DNA of 64,000 nt from Symbiodinium natans (lineage: Eukaryota; Sar; Dinophyceae; Suessiales; Symbiodiniaceae), in the NCBI GenBank assembly GCA_905221605.1, contig CAJNDS010001813.1, forward strand, positions 655,934-719,933. Reading direction: 5' to 3'. Position 1 is the first letter of the stretch, and the number at the start of each line of letters is the position of its first letter. The position numbers and the translations under genes are program-made. The notes beneath the pieces are model-generated. The model made no database searches. It saw nothing but the letters and a program-made list of their open reading frames with translations, and was not told the DNA's origin. This document shows positions 51,289 to 60,649 of the stretch, in pieces.

Positions 51289-51482
51289 TGCGAAATTGCG
51301 AGGTAGCCAAAGTCTACACAAACAACCCTAAAGTGATCGTGCAACCTCAGCCAACCTCAACACTCAAAGTTCCTATGATGCCTCGGCCTTTTCTCTCTGG
51401 GCAAAGTTGTGCTTGAGCCACCAAAGTGGCAGATCATGAGTAGGGCTCATCTGGGGAGGAAAAGTGTGATTATAATTTCACA
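51289..51482 (-). repeat. 5' LTR of copia copy 2
   Basis: Identical 194-bp LTR. It is followed on the plus strand by CAAAC and a long (CAAA)n then (CA)n microsatellite, which appears to be the original insertion target. Confidence 0.95.
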
Positions 51483-51522
51483 CAAACAAACAAACAAACA
51501 AACAAACAAACAAACAAACAAA

Positions 51523-51560
<38 letters not shown>

Positions 51561-51640
51561 CACACTCACACTCATGCACATAGACGAACATGCACACATA
51601 CAAACATACACACGTACGTACGTACTAGCATGCATACACA
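51483..51640. repeat. (CAAA)n / (CA)n / CATACA microsatellite, right insertion site
   Basis: About 11 AAAC units from the LTR edge, then CA and ACTC repeats and ACGTACGTACGT. Confidence 0.9.
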
Positions 51641-51772
51641 TCTACATGCCATTCACCCACCAAAACCCGCCCACCCGCCTAGGGAAACAAGCAAGCAAGC
51701 AAGGTCGCCCAGCCCTCGGACGCGTGGACGTATGGACGTGAATGCACGGATGCGGCATGCACACGCCACAAA

Positions 51773-51825
51773 CACATTGCAAAGGCCGGCGTAGAACAGC
51801 TCCTGCATGAGCTTCAGGGCTTCAG
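51773..51825 (-). CDS. Exon-like segment, possible CNB N-terminal helix
   Basis: The minus strand reads EALKLMQELFYAGLCNV with GTGTTTG at the low end. A-L-x-L-M-x-x-L-F-Y-A-G resembles the helix opening a CNB domain. This is the first exon-like piece after the copia pair. Confidence 0.3.
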
Positions 51826-52069
51826 GTCTAGTGTTCGGAGGTTTGTGGCTTCGTGCTTGAGGCGTTGGGTTTCAGAGCCCTTGCTGAAAACCTCGGGGTG
51901 AGAAATCAGGGCCAATCCCAAACTGTGTGGACAGTGTTCAGGGAAGGTCGGTCCTGAATCGTGGCATCTGAAAGGAACCGCAGCAAGCGGGACGTTTTCG
52001 CCTTCAGCTCGGCTGATCCCAAGCTTACTTCCCAGCGTCCGGACATGCCTCTGAAGCTTACACCCATGC

Positions 52070-52853
52070 TATAGGGTTTAGGGTTTAGGGTTTAGGGTTT
52101 AGGGTTTCGGGTTTCGGGTTTCGGGTTTCGGGTTTGGGGTTTAGGGTTTAGGGTTTAGGGTTTAGGGTAGCGAACAGCGGACCTCCCAAATCAGATGGTC
52201 AAGCTTCGGGCCCCTGTGCTGTACGTTACGGTAGCTGCCTGAATTTGTGACCTCCTTTCGGTTGATGAGTTTAGGGGGTTTGGGGTGTAGGGTTTAGGAC
52301 TTCGGGGATTTCGGGTTCAGGGTTTAGGGGCTTTAGGGTCAGGGTGTAGGGGGCAACCCCAAACCCTAAATCCCAAACCCCAAACCCTACCGTTTTGTGG
52401 CGATCGGGGCTGCATAACCTGGACACCAGAGATGAGTTGACCATAACCCTGAACCCCTCCGGGCCTCTAGGCAGCTTAGACAGTAGAGGGTTTAGGGTTT
52501 AGGGTTTAGGGTTTAGGGTTTAGCGTTTAGGGTTTAGGGTTTAGGTAAACCCTAAGCCCGAAACCCCAGGACCTAGCACCCTGAAATTTAGTGTTCATAT
52601 TTATGGTTTTGCTGAACCTTTAGGGTTCAGGGTTCAGGGTTCAGGGTTCAGGGTGTAGGGTGTAGGGTGTAGGGTGTAGGGTTTAGGGTTTAGGGTTTAG
52701 GGTCTAGGGTTTAAGGTTTAGGGTTTAGGGTTTAGGGGTTTTGGGGTTTAGGGGTTTTGGGGTTTAGGGGTGTAGGGGTTTAGGGTTTAGGGTTTAGGGT
52801 TTAGGGTTTAGGGTTTAGGGTTTAGGGTTTAGGGTTTAGGGTTTAGGGTTTAG
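52070..52853. repeat. TTTAGGG arrays with variant blocks
   Basis: 52070-52168 has a TTTCGGG block (52105-52137). 52615-52853 has TTCAGGG (52620-52650) and TGTAGGG (52651-52683) blocks, then pure TTTAGGG. A short CCCTAAA run at 52355-52390 and small unique pieces lie between. Confidence 0.9.
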
Positions 52854-52962
52854 CCTATTTGTGAGGGTCAAGCAGGGCTGGATTCTGGGGCTGCGGCTAT
52901 TTGCGCTGTGCTCATCTTGTGTCCGAGTGATTTGACTGCAGCTTTGTCAGCCTCGGGGGTTT

Positions 52963-53035
52963 AGGGTTTAGGGTTTAGGGTTTAGGGCTTAGGGCTTAGG
53001 GCTTAGGGCTTAGGGCTTAGGGCTTAGGGTTTAGG
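52963..53035. repeat. TTTAGGG / CTTAGGG array
   Basis: Seven consecutive CTTAGGG-type units form a homogenised block. Confidence 0.9.
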
Positions 53036-53079
53036 GCTGGTGCGGTCTAGAGGCTTGGAGCTTTGAATTAAGGGCTTTA

Positions 53080-53150
53080 AGGTGAGGGCCTTTTTCAGCG
53101 TGGAGTAGTCGCCTTGCAGGAGCTCCACACGCAACTTAGGGGTCTAGGGC
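53080..53150 (-). CDS. Exon-like segment, possible CNB cassette
   Basis: The minus strand reads KLRVELLQGDYSTLKKALTL. V-E-L-L-Q-G-D-Y recalls the V-x-x-L-x-x-G-D-x-F approach to the cassette. Splice ends not fixed. Confidence 0.3.
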
Positions 53151-53389
53151 TTCCCGATTGAACCCTAAACCCTAAACCCTAAACCCTAAACCCTAAAGCA
53201 TGGTTTCAGGGCTTAGGGCTGAAGGCTTAGCCGAGATGGGGCTTGGAAATGGACAGGATGGCCCTCCCCAAGCCCTTGGCCATTCAGGTCCAAACAAGAC
53301 GAGGGTCGGAAAGGTCGACATTCTGAGCGTAATTCCATGGTCACTTGAGATGGGCAAAGGGGGGACAAGGCTGGCTGATAGCTGCAAAG

Positions 53390-53490
53390 CATAAGCTGGC
53401 CATGCTTTCGAACCCCTCGTGGGCCCCCTTATACATCTCCCATAAACCCCAAGGGCCCATACTTCAGAACCCTTGTAATGTTGGACCCTG
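53390..53490. mobile_element. Family-2 MITE remnant
   Basis: CAAGGGCCCATACTTCAGAA and neighbouring bases match the inner part of family 2. Outer ends are not preserved. Confidence 0.45.
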
Positions 53491-53494
53491 TTTA

Positions 53495-53880
53495 GTAGGG
53501 GGGGGCCTCCTTAAAGTCAAATTGGCCGAATTATTCAGGAGCCCCTGACTGTTTGGGGGGTCCTCTTTAAAGTCAAATCGTCCAGGCGCCGTAAGAAAAT
53601 TCCACGTGGCGCGGCTTTAAAAAAGATAACCGGGCATCGCTGCCTTTTAAACCTATCTAAACTCCTCCCTATTAAAATCATATAAGCCCCCGGGGCCGTG
53701 TAATCAGGATCCCATCCACGCCTCGACTGTTCAGGGGGGGGGGGGCCCTACACATTAAAGAGGGTCCCACATTAAGATGGACACTTAAAGGCTATGCTGC
53801 ACGTGCGTGCCTTGTAAACAACTACTTTACAAAGGAACCACCCGCAGAATAGACGCAATGCACCCTTAGCGTCAGCGCAC
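53495..53880. other. Unique spacer
   Basis: Contains a duplicated phrase TTAAAGTCAAATYG (53511 and 53567) and a G run at 53734-53748. No gene recognised. Confidence 0.4.
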
Positions 53881-53883
53881 TGA

Positions 53884-54155
53884 GTCCTGGGCGGGGGAGC
53901 GGAGGGCGCGGAGGCGCGCAGGGTGCGGAGGGCGCGGAGAGCGAGGAGGGTGCGGAGGGCGCAGAGGGCGCAGAGCACGCGGAGGGCGGGGAGTGCACGG
54001 AGGGCGGGGAGGGCGCGGAGCGCGCGGAGGGCGCGGAGGGCTCGCGCGGCGGGCGCGGAGGGCGCGCGCGGAGGGCGCAAGCGCGCGGAGGGCGCGGAGT
54101 GCGCGGAGGGCGCGGAGTGCGCGGAGGGCGCGGAGGGGAGGGCGCGGAGGGGCAT
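53884..54155. repeat. GC-rich minisatellite, GGGCGCGGA units
   Basis: About 270 bp of 9-12 bp units based on GGAGGGCGCGGAG. The Arg/Ala/Gly and Pro/Ser/Ala frames on both strands come from the repeat. Confidence 0.9.
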
Positions 54156-54624
54156 CCACGTGTCACTACTTTTTGCCCGTTAAATGTCACGCTCCATGCG
54201 CGCTCGCCCCCGAACCCGTCAACCTCCATGCATGGTCCACGCCTCCCCACGCCACGCCCCTCTCCAGCAAAATGTTCCGAACCCCGTGTCGTCTCCGCGG
54301 CCTCCTGTCAAAATTCATTCCGTCCGACCCTCCTCCAAGAAGCGATCCGATAGAACGCCTTCCGCATTGAAGCGCCAAACGAGAACCCAATTTCAGAGTT
54401 GGTTTTCGGGAAGAATCCAAGAAAACAAAGAGCACGCGCAGAATAGACGTTAAACGTCCAAGGCACAGGGGGGGGGGGCCATATCAAGGGCCCATGAAAC
54501 AAAACTACCCTTAGAGACACCCGAAGCCCAAACCCCTAAATCCACAAAAGCGCTAACACATCAATCCTAAACCCCTCAACTCTCAACCCTAACCTAAACG
54601 GCATCTAGATGAGATGTGAAGCTT

Positions 54625-54850
54625 CCCCTAAACCCTAAACCCTGAACCCTAAACCCCAAAACCCCAAAACCCCAAAACCCCAAAACCCCAAAACCCCAAA
54701 ACCCCAAAACCCCAAAACCCCAAAACCCCTAAACCCCTAAACCCCTAAACCCCTAAACCCCTAAACCCCTAAACCCTAAACCCCAAACCCCACCCCTAAA
54801 CCCTGAACCCTAAACGTTAACCCTAAACGCTGAGCCATGAACCCTGAACC
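54625..54850. repeat. CCCCAAAA (ciliate type) and CCCCTAAA arrays
   Basis: 54654-54727 is about nine units of CCCCAAAA; 54728-54772 is CCCCTAAA; CCCTAAA-like words follow. Confidence 0.95.
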
Positions 54851-55249
54851 CTAAAGAAACCCTTCCAAGCTGCTTCTTGGACCTCAACCTTAAAACCCAC
54901 AAGTTCTAAACCCGCGAGGTTTTTCCACTTCTCTAAAGTGCGGTGATTTTGGGGGAGGTCCTTATTGTAAGGCGGCCCCTCTTATTAAGAATTACCCTGA
55001 AACCTAAACCCGAAACCCAAAAAAAGATCATGACGTAGAGAACTCACCTAATGAAGCCATCCTTCCCTGAATCATTTGAACCCTAAACACCCAAACCCCT
55101 AAAGCCTGATCTGGATTCCTAGACCCTAAACCCTAAACACTAAACCCTTAATCCCTTCAACCCTCCAGCGCAAAGCTTCAAGACACTGCAACCCCTGCAC
55201 CCAAATCCCGCAAGGCCTAGAACGCCTGAAGCCCTACAAAACCCTAAGC

Positions 55250-55622
55250 GGTTTAGGGTTTAGGGTTTAGGGTTTAGGGTTGAGGGTTGAGGGTTTAGGG
55301 TCTAAGGGTTTAGGGGTTGGGCACTCCAGGGACTCCCTGGGATACTCTGGGGTGGGATACGGGTGATGGGCGAGGAGTAGACCGGGCGAGGAGAAGAGTC
55401 TTGCTTAACATCTCATTGAAATCCCAGCCCCTAAACCCTAAACCCTGAACCCTAAACAGCCCCCCAATAGATCAGCCCAGGAAGCCATGGTGTCTCGGAT
55501 GCTCCTGAAGATCATGGCCTGCTCCGTCGGGAAGTCGGAGACGACCTGCATGGAATGTTCCGTTGAGGGCTTTAGGGGGTTTAGGGTTTAGGGTTTAGGG
55601 TTTAGGGTTTAGGGTTTAGGGT

Positions 55623-55654
<32 letters not shown>

Positions 55655-55672
55655 GGTTTAGGGTTTAGGGCA
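55250..55672. repeat. TTTAGGG arrays with TTGAGGG block
   Basis: 55250-55310 and 55572-55672. Six consecutive TTGAGGG units lie at 55620-55655. Confidence 0.9.
55445..55567 (-). CDS. Exon-like segment, unknown
   Basis: The minus strand reads STEHSMQVVSDFPTEQAMIF followed by RSIRDTMASWADLLGG. It is open throughout and protein-like, between CCCTAAA (55433-55455) and TTTAGGG (55572-55672). No family recognised. Confidence 0.35.
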
Positions 55673-56124
55673 CAGCAGCTCATGTCCTAGCTTCCACTAG
55701 TCGAGCTTTTTCATCTTGTGACGGAGAAATACCCAGCCACCCAGAGAATCCCATACCATTAAGAAAATATCAAATTGCCATTTTCAGATGCATCTTAATT
55801 AAACCCTAAGCCTTGAAACTCTATACACCTAGACCCTAGCCCCGGCACACTAAACTCGGGCTGCACCCCTGACCCTAATGCCTTAATCCTAAGTCCTAAG
55901 TAATGGGCTGAAATCCTGAAAATCTGAAAAGGGTTTGGGGGCAGAGGAGGGGGGGGGTAAGGCGGTGGTAAATCAACCGAAAGGGGGGGAGTGAGGGGAA
56001 AAAAGTGGGGGGAGAAAAAAAAATGTAAAGTTTAAAAAGGGGGGTAGAGGGGGGGGGGTGGACAAAAGAGTTGGGGGGGCGGGGTGAAAGGGGTGAAGGG
56101 AGAGGGAAGGGAGGGGGGGGGGAT

Positions 56125-56421
56125 TTGCCTTGCCGACTTATAAGGTTTGTGCCTTGCCGACTAAGGTTTGTGACTTTCTCGGCAAGGCACGCTGAACCCA
56201 AACCTTTAGTCGGCAAGGCAAACCTTGGTCGGCAAGGCAAAACCCTTCGTCGGCAAGGCACGAACCTTCGTCGGCAAGGCAGTCGGCAAGGCACGTGTGT
56301 GCCTTGCCGACGAAGGTTTGTGCCTTGCCGACGAAGGTTTGTGCCTTGCCGACTAAGATTTGTGCCTTGCCGACTAAGGTTTGCGCCTTGCCGACAAAGG
56401 TTTGTGCCTGTCCCGACGAAG
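56125..56421. repeat. Inverted minisatellite, TGCCTTGCCGACNAAGGTTTG units
   Basis: About 21-bp units run in one direction to 56295 and in the other after it, with two forward units also at the left edge. The centre is a palindrome, GTCGGCAAGGCACG followed by TGTGTGCCTTGCCGAC. Open frames with RQGTNL or PCRRRFV periods are translations of it. Confidence 0.9.
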
Positions 56422-56479
56422 TCTGTAGGGTTTAGATATACATATATATATATATATACATACATAGTAAGAGAGGTTT

Positions 56480-57655
56480 AATGGTCTGGCGTTTAGGGTT
56501 TAGGGCTTGGGGCTTCTTGGAATTTGGGGGCTCTTGGGGCTTAAGGATTTAGGGGTCAAGGGTTGCAGGATTGTTCAGGGAGTTCGGGGCTTATAGGGGT
56601 TAGGAAACCCTAAACCCTAAGTTCCCTAAACCCAAACTTAGGGTGACAAGTTTAAGCCGAAGGCAAGCCGGACCCCGACTTCAAGCCCTACAGCCTATCC
56701 TTTGCGCATTGCGGCTCGGAAAGAGGGCGAGCCCAGAATAAGCTAGGGGGGTGTAGGGTGCAGGGTCTAGGGTTTAGAGTTTAGGGCTTAGAGTTTAGCG
56801 TCTAGGGGTTAGGGCCTAGGGTTTCGGGTTTAGGGTGTATGGTTTAAAGGGGTGTCTTGGGCCGTTTACATTCGTTGGCTCCTGCGCTCCTAGACCCCTA
56901 AATCCTGAAACTCGAAACCCAGCGGGGTTCTAAAGGGTGCGTCACTCATTCCTTACGAGACCCGTCAAGTTTAGCTTGGCGCCAGCAACTGCACTGATGT
57001 CGGGCTTTGAATGTCGACCGCAAGTGCAGACCCAAAACAGCAAAACACGTCCTTACATGCATGCCAAGACTTTGCACAGGCAACAAAACAAAAGCTGCAT
57101 ACGCGAGACCCAACAAGCGCCTTTCAAAACGCAGGTGCTCAACGTGAAAACCTAAACCCGAACGGCGACGTGGCAAGTGCCCCCCTGAAGGGGCGCCGGG
57201 TGGAACTTCGGAACGCCAAGCGCTGCGTTAAGAACAAAAACTTCCTTCGTCAGACACACTCCAGCCTTGCAGCATGCCATGCTTTCTGGGAGTCAGCTCC
57301 TCATACGTTAAAACGGTAATGGTTCGTTGTTTGGTACATCCGAAGCCCGAAGCGATCAATGCACTTAATTAGGAAAGGTGTCCACCTCAAATCGCAAAGC
57401 GGATCTGGGCAACGAACCGAGGGTGCAAAGCGCGCAACGCCCTCAACCCTAAGCCCTGTGGTTTCAACCCCAAAACCCAGGCGAAGGGGGCGGGATCCTA
57501 AACCCTAAACCCTAAACCCTAAACCCTAAACCCTAAAAGGGCACCTAAATCCCTTCAACCTCTGGCAGGCCGACCCAGGTTGCTTTCCCCTGTGCTTCAA
57601 TCTGAGCACCCCCTGCAGGCCCCTGGAAACCAACGAAGGCCCCAAAACATCTTGG
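56480..57655. other. Mostly unique spacer
   Basis: Degenerate telomere-like words at 56480-56610 and 56750-56850. The piece 56697-56745 is open on minus (LGSPSFRAAMRKG, perhaps a CNB end). Unique frames at 56937-57319 are unassigned. A CCCTAAA array lies at 57497-57537. Confidence 0.35.
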
Positions 57656-57745
57656 GGTGTAGGGTTTAGGGTTTAGGGTTTAGGGTTTAGGGTTTAGGGT
57701 TTAGGGTTTAGGGTTTAGGGTTTAGGGTTTAGGGTTTAGGGTTTC
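57656..57745. repeat. TTTAGGG array
   Basis: About 12 units. Confidence 0.9.
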
Positions 57746-58437
57746 GGGCTTCTCGGGTGGGGGTGGCTGGCCGCCTTAGACGGTCTAAAAAAGGACAAGC
57801 GAGACACCCGATTGCTCTCTTGAACCAGCTGGGTCCCAGAATGGCCACTGAGGAAGATGGCCGCCCTTTTGTTTGGTTTCGAAGGATGGCTAGGCTAGGC
57901 TGATGTTGTGCTCATCGTACTGTCAGGCGCTGTTTCGAGGAGAGGCCGGAGACGGCGAACTCTGTCGTATGCTGCAAAGCGGGACGCTTCCCGAACCCAT
58001 GCACAAACCGACGGCTACTATTGCATTGTACGTTACATGGGCGGGCACTGTGCTGAGGGGTCCCCGACCACCCACGACCGACAGCGAACTCTGCCTTTTG
58101 CTGGGGCCTCCTTCAAAACCGACGGAACAAAGGCCACATGAACCCTGTGACTCCTATACTCCCCTTAGAACCTCAATAAAAATACTATTTTTTAATATCC
58201 TCTCGGGTTTTATATACACAAAAAAAAAAAAACAATTCCCAAGGGGGATGTAGACTCCCCGCCCAAGCCGGACTCTGCACTCAAAAGGCCCAACCTCAAA
58301 CTTCTTGAGGAAGCCCAGAAAAACCGAGGTGCAGAAAACGCTAAAAAAAAAGGGAGACCCAGCAAGGACCCTCGGCTTTCTCGCCACTCTCAACCATACT
58401 GTATCAACCCCAAGACCCAAACCCAAAAACCCCAAAA
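57746..58437. other. Unique sequence, unassigned
   Basis: Two plus frames overlap at 57903-58253 (77 and 116 codons); neither is recognised. A12 run at 58220. Confidence 0.3.
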
Positions 58438-58612
58438 CCACCCTAAGACCCAAAACCCAAAAACCCTAAGACCCAAAAAACCCAAAAACCCTAAGACCCA
58501 AAAAACCCCAAAACCCTAAGACCAAAAAGCCCTCAAAACCCAAAAACACCCAGAACCCTAAGACCCTAAGACCCTAAGACCCTAAACCCTAAACCCTAAA
58601 CCCTAAGACCCT
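58438..58612. repeat. CCCTAAGA array
   Basis: ACCCTAAGACCCAAAA words become regular CCCTAAGA units, a variant not seen elsewhere in the window. Confidence 0.85.
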
Positions 58613-58716
58613 AAGCCCTGCCCACAAGCTGCTGGTCCCGCCTTGTCCCACACCCCAAGAGAAACAAACTGAATCTCAGCAGGAGCCCGCAGGTCCAGCC
58701 TCAGCCATCTGAGTCC

Positions 58717-58790
58717 AGGGTTTAGGGTTTAGGGTTTAGGGTTTAGGGTTTAGGGTTTAGGGTTTAGGGTTTAGGGTTTAGGTTTAGGGA
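58717..58790. repeat. TTTAGGG array
   Basis: About 10 units. The unique piece 58620-58715 before it is open on both strands. Confidence 0.9.
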
Positions 58791-58952
58791 AGCAAAACTG
58801 AACCCCAGAGGGTCGGGCGCGCAGGTTTTAGGGCAAGCGGAAGCACTTTCGATTTGACGTGCTGGGCCTGTTCGGTGGCCCGGTAGGTTGGTTACTTCAC
58901 AAGGGAACCTTGAACCAAACAAGTGAAAATGGCGCGAGGGCCACGGGGCTAC

Positions 58953-59038
58953 CGAGCAACCCCCGGAACCCCAAATCGCATACTGGCAGGGCGCTCAGGT
59001 GGGCGTCGACCACAAGATCAAGATCAAGACCAAACGCC
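58953..59038 (-). CDS. CNB-domain exon, C-terminal part (86 nt)
   Basis: TAG precedes and GTAGCC follows on the minus strand. The peptide contains LVVDAHLSALPVCDLGFRGL, which fits the last strand and helix of a CNB domain (x-V-x-A-x-x-x-x-L-x-V-x-x-x-x-F-x-x-L). It starts with the single base needed to complete the codon from 59441. Together with 60588-60633 and 59441-59518 it gives about two thirds of one domain in one phase. A plus-strand open frame also crosses this piece. Confidence 0.6.
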
Positions 59039-59246
59039 CTACACCCTAAACCCTAAACCCGAAACCCTAGACCCTAAACCCAAAAACCCTAAAGCCGAAA
59101 CCCTAAAACCTAAAACCTAAATCCGAAGTCCTAAATCCGAAACCCCTTTTTCAATGGCACCGGGCAGTTCTTTCGCGGAGCTCAGGACCCTCGACTAGGG
59201 AAGCGGGAGGCCCCACTGGCGGGTGTCAGCCCAAGCCCATATGCTT

Positions 59247-59408
59247 TAGGGTTTAAGAGTTTAGGATTTAGGATTTAGGGTTTAGGGTTTAGGGTTTAGG
59301 GTTTAGGGTTTAGGGTTTAGGGGTTTAGGGGTTTAGGGGTTTAGGGGTTTAGGGGTTTAGGGGTTTAGGGGTTTAGGGGTTTAGGGGTTTAGGGGTTTAG
59401 GGGTTTCG
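59247..59408. repeat. TTTAGGG then TTTAGGGG array
   Basis: Seven-base units to 59318, then ten or more eight-base GGGGTTTA units. Confidence 0.95.
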
Positions 59409-59440
59409 GGGCCCCATAAGGAACCGGCTCCAGGCCGCAC

Positions 59441-59518
59441 CCGCCCTCGATGCCCAACAGGATCTGCTCGTTGAAGGTGTCTCCGGCCCCCAGCACCTCG
59501 GCTTCGGGGCGCTTCAGG
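59441..59518 (-). CDS. CNB-domain exon, phosphate-binding cassette (78 nt)
   Basis: Preceded by CTAAAG and followed by GTGCGG on the minus strand. It reads LKRPEAEVLGAGDTFNEQ and continues with ILLGIEG. The stretch GAGDTFNEQILLG matches the G-D-x-F-G-E-x-x-L-L cassette that holds the cyclic nucleotide phosphate, except that the usual Gly before Glu is Asn. It completes the codon left open by 60588-60633 and leaves 2 nt for the exon at 59038. It could extend a few codons further if a later donor is used. Confidence 0.65.
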
Positions 59519-59524
59519 CTTTAG

Positions 59525-59620
59525 GGGCTTCGGGTTTAGGGTTGGGGGTTTAGGGTTTAGGGTTGGGGGTTTAGGGTTTAGGGTTTAGGGTTTAGGGTTG
59601 AGGATTTAGGGTTTAGGCTA
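59525..59620. repeat. TTTAGGG array
   Basis: Degenerate, with GGGGTTTAGGG phrases; upstream of exon 59441-59518 in gene direction. Confidence 0.85.
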
Positions 59621-59784
59621 TTTAGGATTCAGGTTCGGGGGAGTTTGTGTTTGGGGGCTGCAGGGTTTTGTCTGCGGCCTTGGGGATGGGAGTTCGGGGT
59701 CTTCAGCTGGGGCTTCAAGGCCTTGTGGGGTTGCAGTCTTCCGCTCCCCAATCCCCTAGACGCCCTAAACCTTAGTTGTCCAGT

Positions 59785-59885
59785 AACCTGGCAGAATTAA
59801 AGGGTAACCTTTGGGAGTATAAGGGGATTCTACTACCCCAAAAAGGTTCAAGGTTAGCTACTCTACTACTAGGTAAGCCCTAGAC
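59785..59885. mobile_element. Short dispersed element, family 8, diverged
   Basis: AGTAACCTGGCAGAATTAAA, AAGGGGATTCTACTACCCC and AGCTACTCTACTACTAGGTA follow the family-8 order. Confidence 0.5.
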
Positions 59886-60164
59886 TCACAACTCTCCTTC
59901 TTCATGGCCCTTTGGGACGATCTGAAGCCGAAGCCTTTCTTTCTCTTCTCAGGGCCAAGCCATCAAGCCAAACTCCCAAGACGGAAATGGGGGGTTGAGC
60001 TTAAGGGTTCGGGCCTGCGGTAAGGGGCTAAGGTCTAGGGTTTAGGCCTAAACCCTAAACCCTAAACCCTCAACCCGAAACCCTAAACCCTACAAGGGCT
60101 TAGGGTTCAGGGATGAAGCCTGGAGGAGTCTTGGGATGTGTGAGCAAGGGAAAGGGCATTGGTT

Positions 60165-60585
60165 TAGGGTGCAGGGTTTAGGCTTTAGGTTTAGGGTTTA
60201 GGGTTTAGGATTTAGGGTTTAGGGTTTAGGGTGTAGGGCTTGGGCTACTTGGAGGCTGGTTTATGATCAGGGTTTAGGAATCAGGGCTAGGGTGTAGGGT
60301 TTAAGGTGTATGGGGTTTATAGGGTTTAGAGGTAATTATATAGAGGGTTTAGAGGGTCGCTAGGGCTTGCAGGGTCTACAGTATTCATGGGATTTATAGG
60401 GTTTAGGGTTTATAGTGTTCAGGGTGAGGGTTTAGGGTTTAGAGTTTAAGGTCCTTTAGTGCCTTTCTTCCGGCTGGGGCTTGGGGTTTTGAAGGCCTTT
60501 TGGGGGGTCAAGAAGGGCACCGGAACGCTAAACCCCAAACCTTAAACCCTAAACCCTAAACCCTAAACTCTAAACCCTAAACCCT
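60165..60585. repeat. TTTAGGG words and CCCTAAA array
   Basis: Degenerate G-rich words at 60165-60450, a short unique piece, then CCCTAAA at 60530-60585 next to exon 60588-60633. Confidence 0.8.
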
Positions 60586-60587
60586 AC

Positions 60588-60633
60588 GATGCCTCCACAT
60601 CCTCCCCCTTCTCGTTCACGAGCACGACCTCTC
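60588..60633 (-). CDS. CNB-domain exon, beta-roll part (46 nt)
   Basis: On the minus strand CACAG precedes and GTAGGG follows. The piece reads GEVVLVNEKGEDVEA, which fits the beta-roll of a cyclic-nucleotide-binding domain (pattern G-x-V-x-V). It starts with 2 nt of a codon and ends with 2 nt, so it joins in phase to the next segment at 59518. Telomere-type CCCTAAA lies on its low side. The short length makes the single call uncertain; the phase match raises it. Confidence 0.6.
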
Positions 60634-60649
60634 CTGTGACATGGCTGGC

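Larger units (their letters stand above)
43351..51482 (-). mobile_element. Complete Ty1/copia LTR retrotransposon, copy 2
   Basis: This 8132-bp element has the same architecture as copy 1 and starts 5 bp after it. Its LTRs (43351-43544 and 51289-51482) are identical to each other and to those of copy 1. CAAAC flanks it on both sides (43346-43350 and 51483-51487), and the right CAAAC opens a (CAAA)n run. The internal region differs from copy 1 by scattered substitutions, about 21 amino-acid changes in Gag-Pol, and a 2-bp indel near the end of the second ORF. This suggests two insertions of closely related elements rather than a fresh duplication. Confidence 0.95.

Noticed and set aside
35212-51482. 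Unequal crossing-over between LTRs as source of the tandem pair
   Set aside because: That route gives LTR-body-LTR-body-LTR. Here there are four LTRs with CAAAC between the inner two.
53772-54250. Ala/Pro/Arg-rich open frames on both strands
   Set aside because: Product of the GGGCGCGGA minisatellite, open in several frames at once.
55896-56481. 189-aa minus and 136-aa plus frames with RQGTNL or PCRRRFV periods
   Set aside because: Translations of the inverted 21-bp minisatellite and its poly-G flank.
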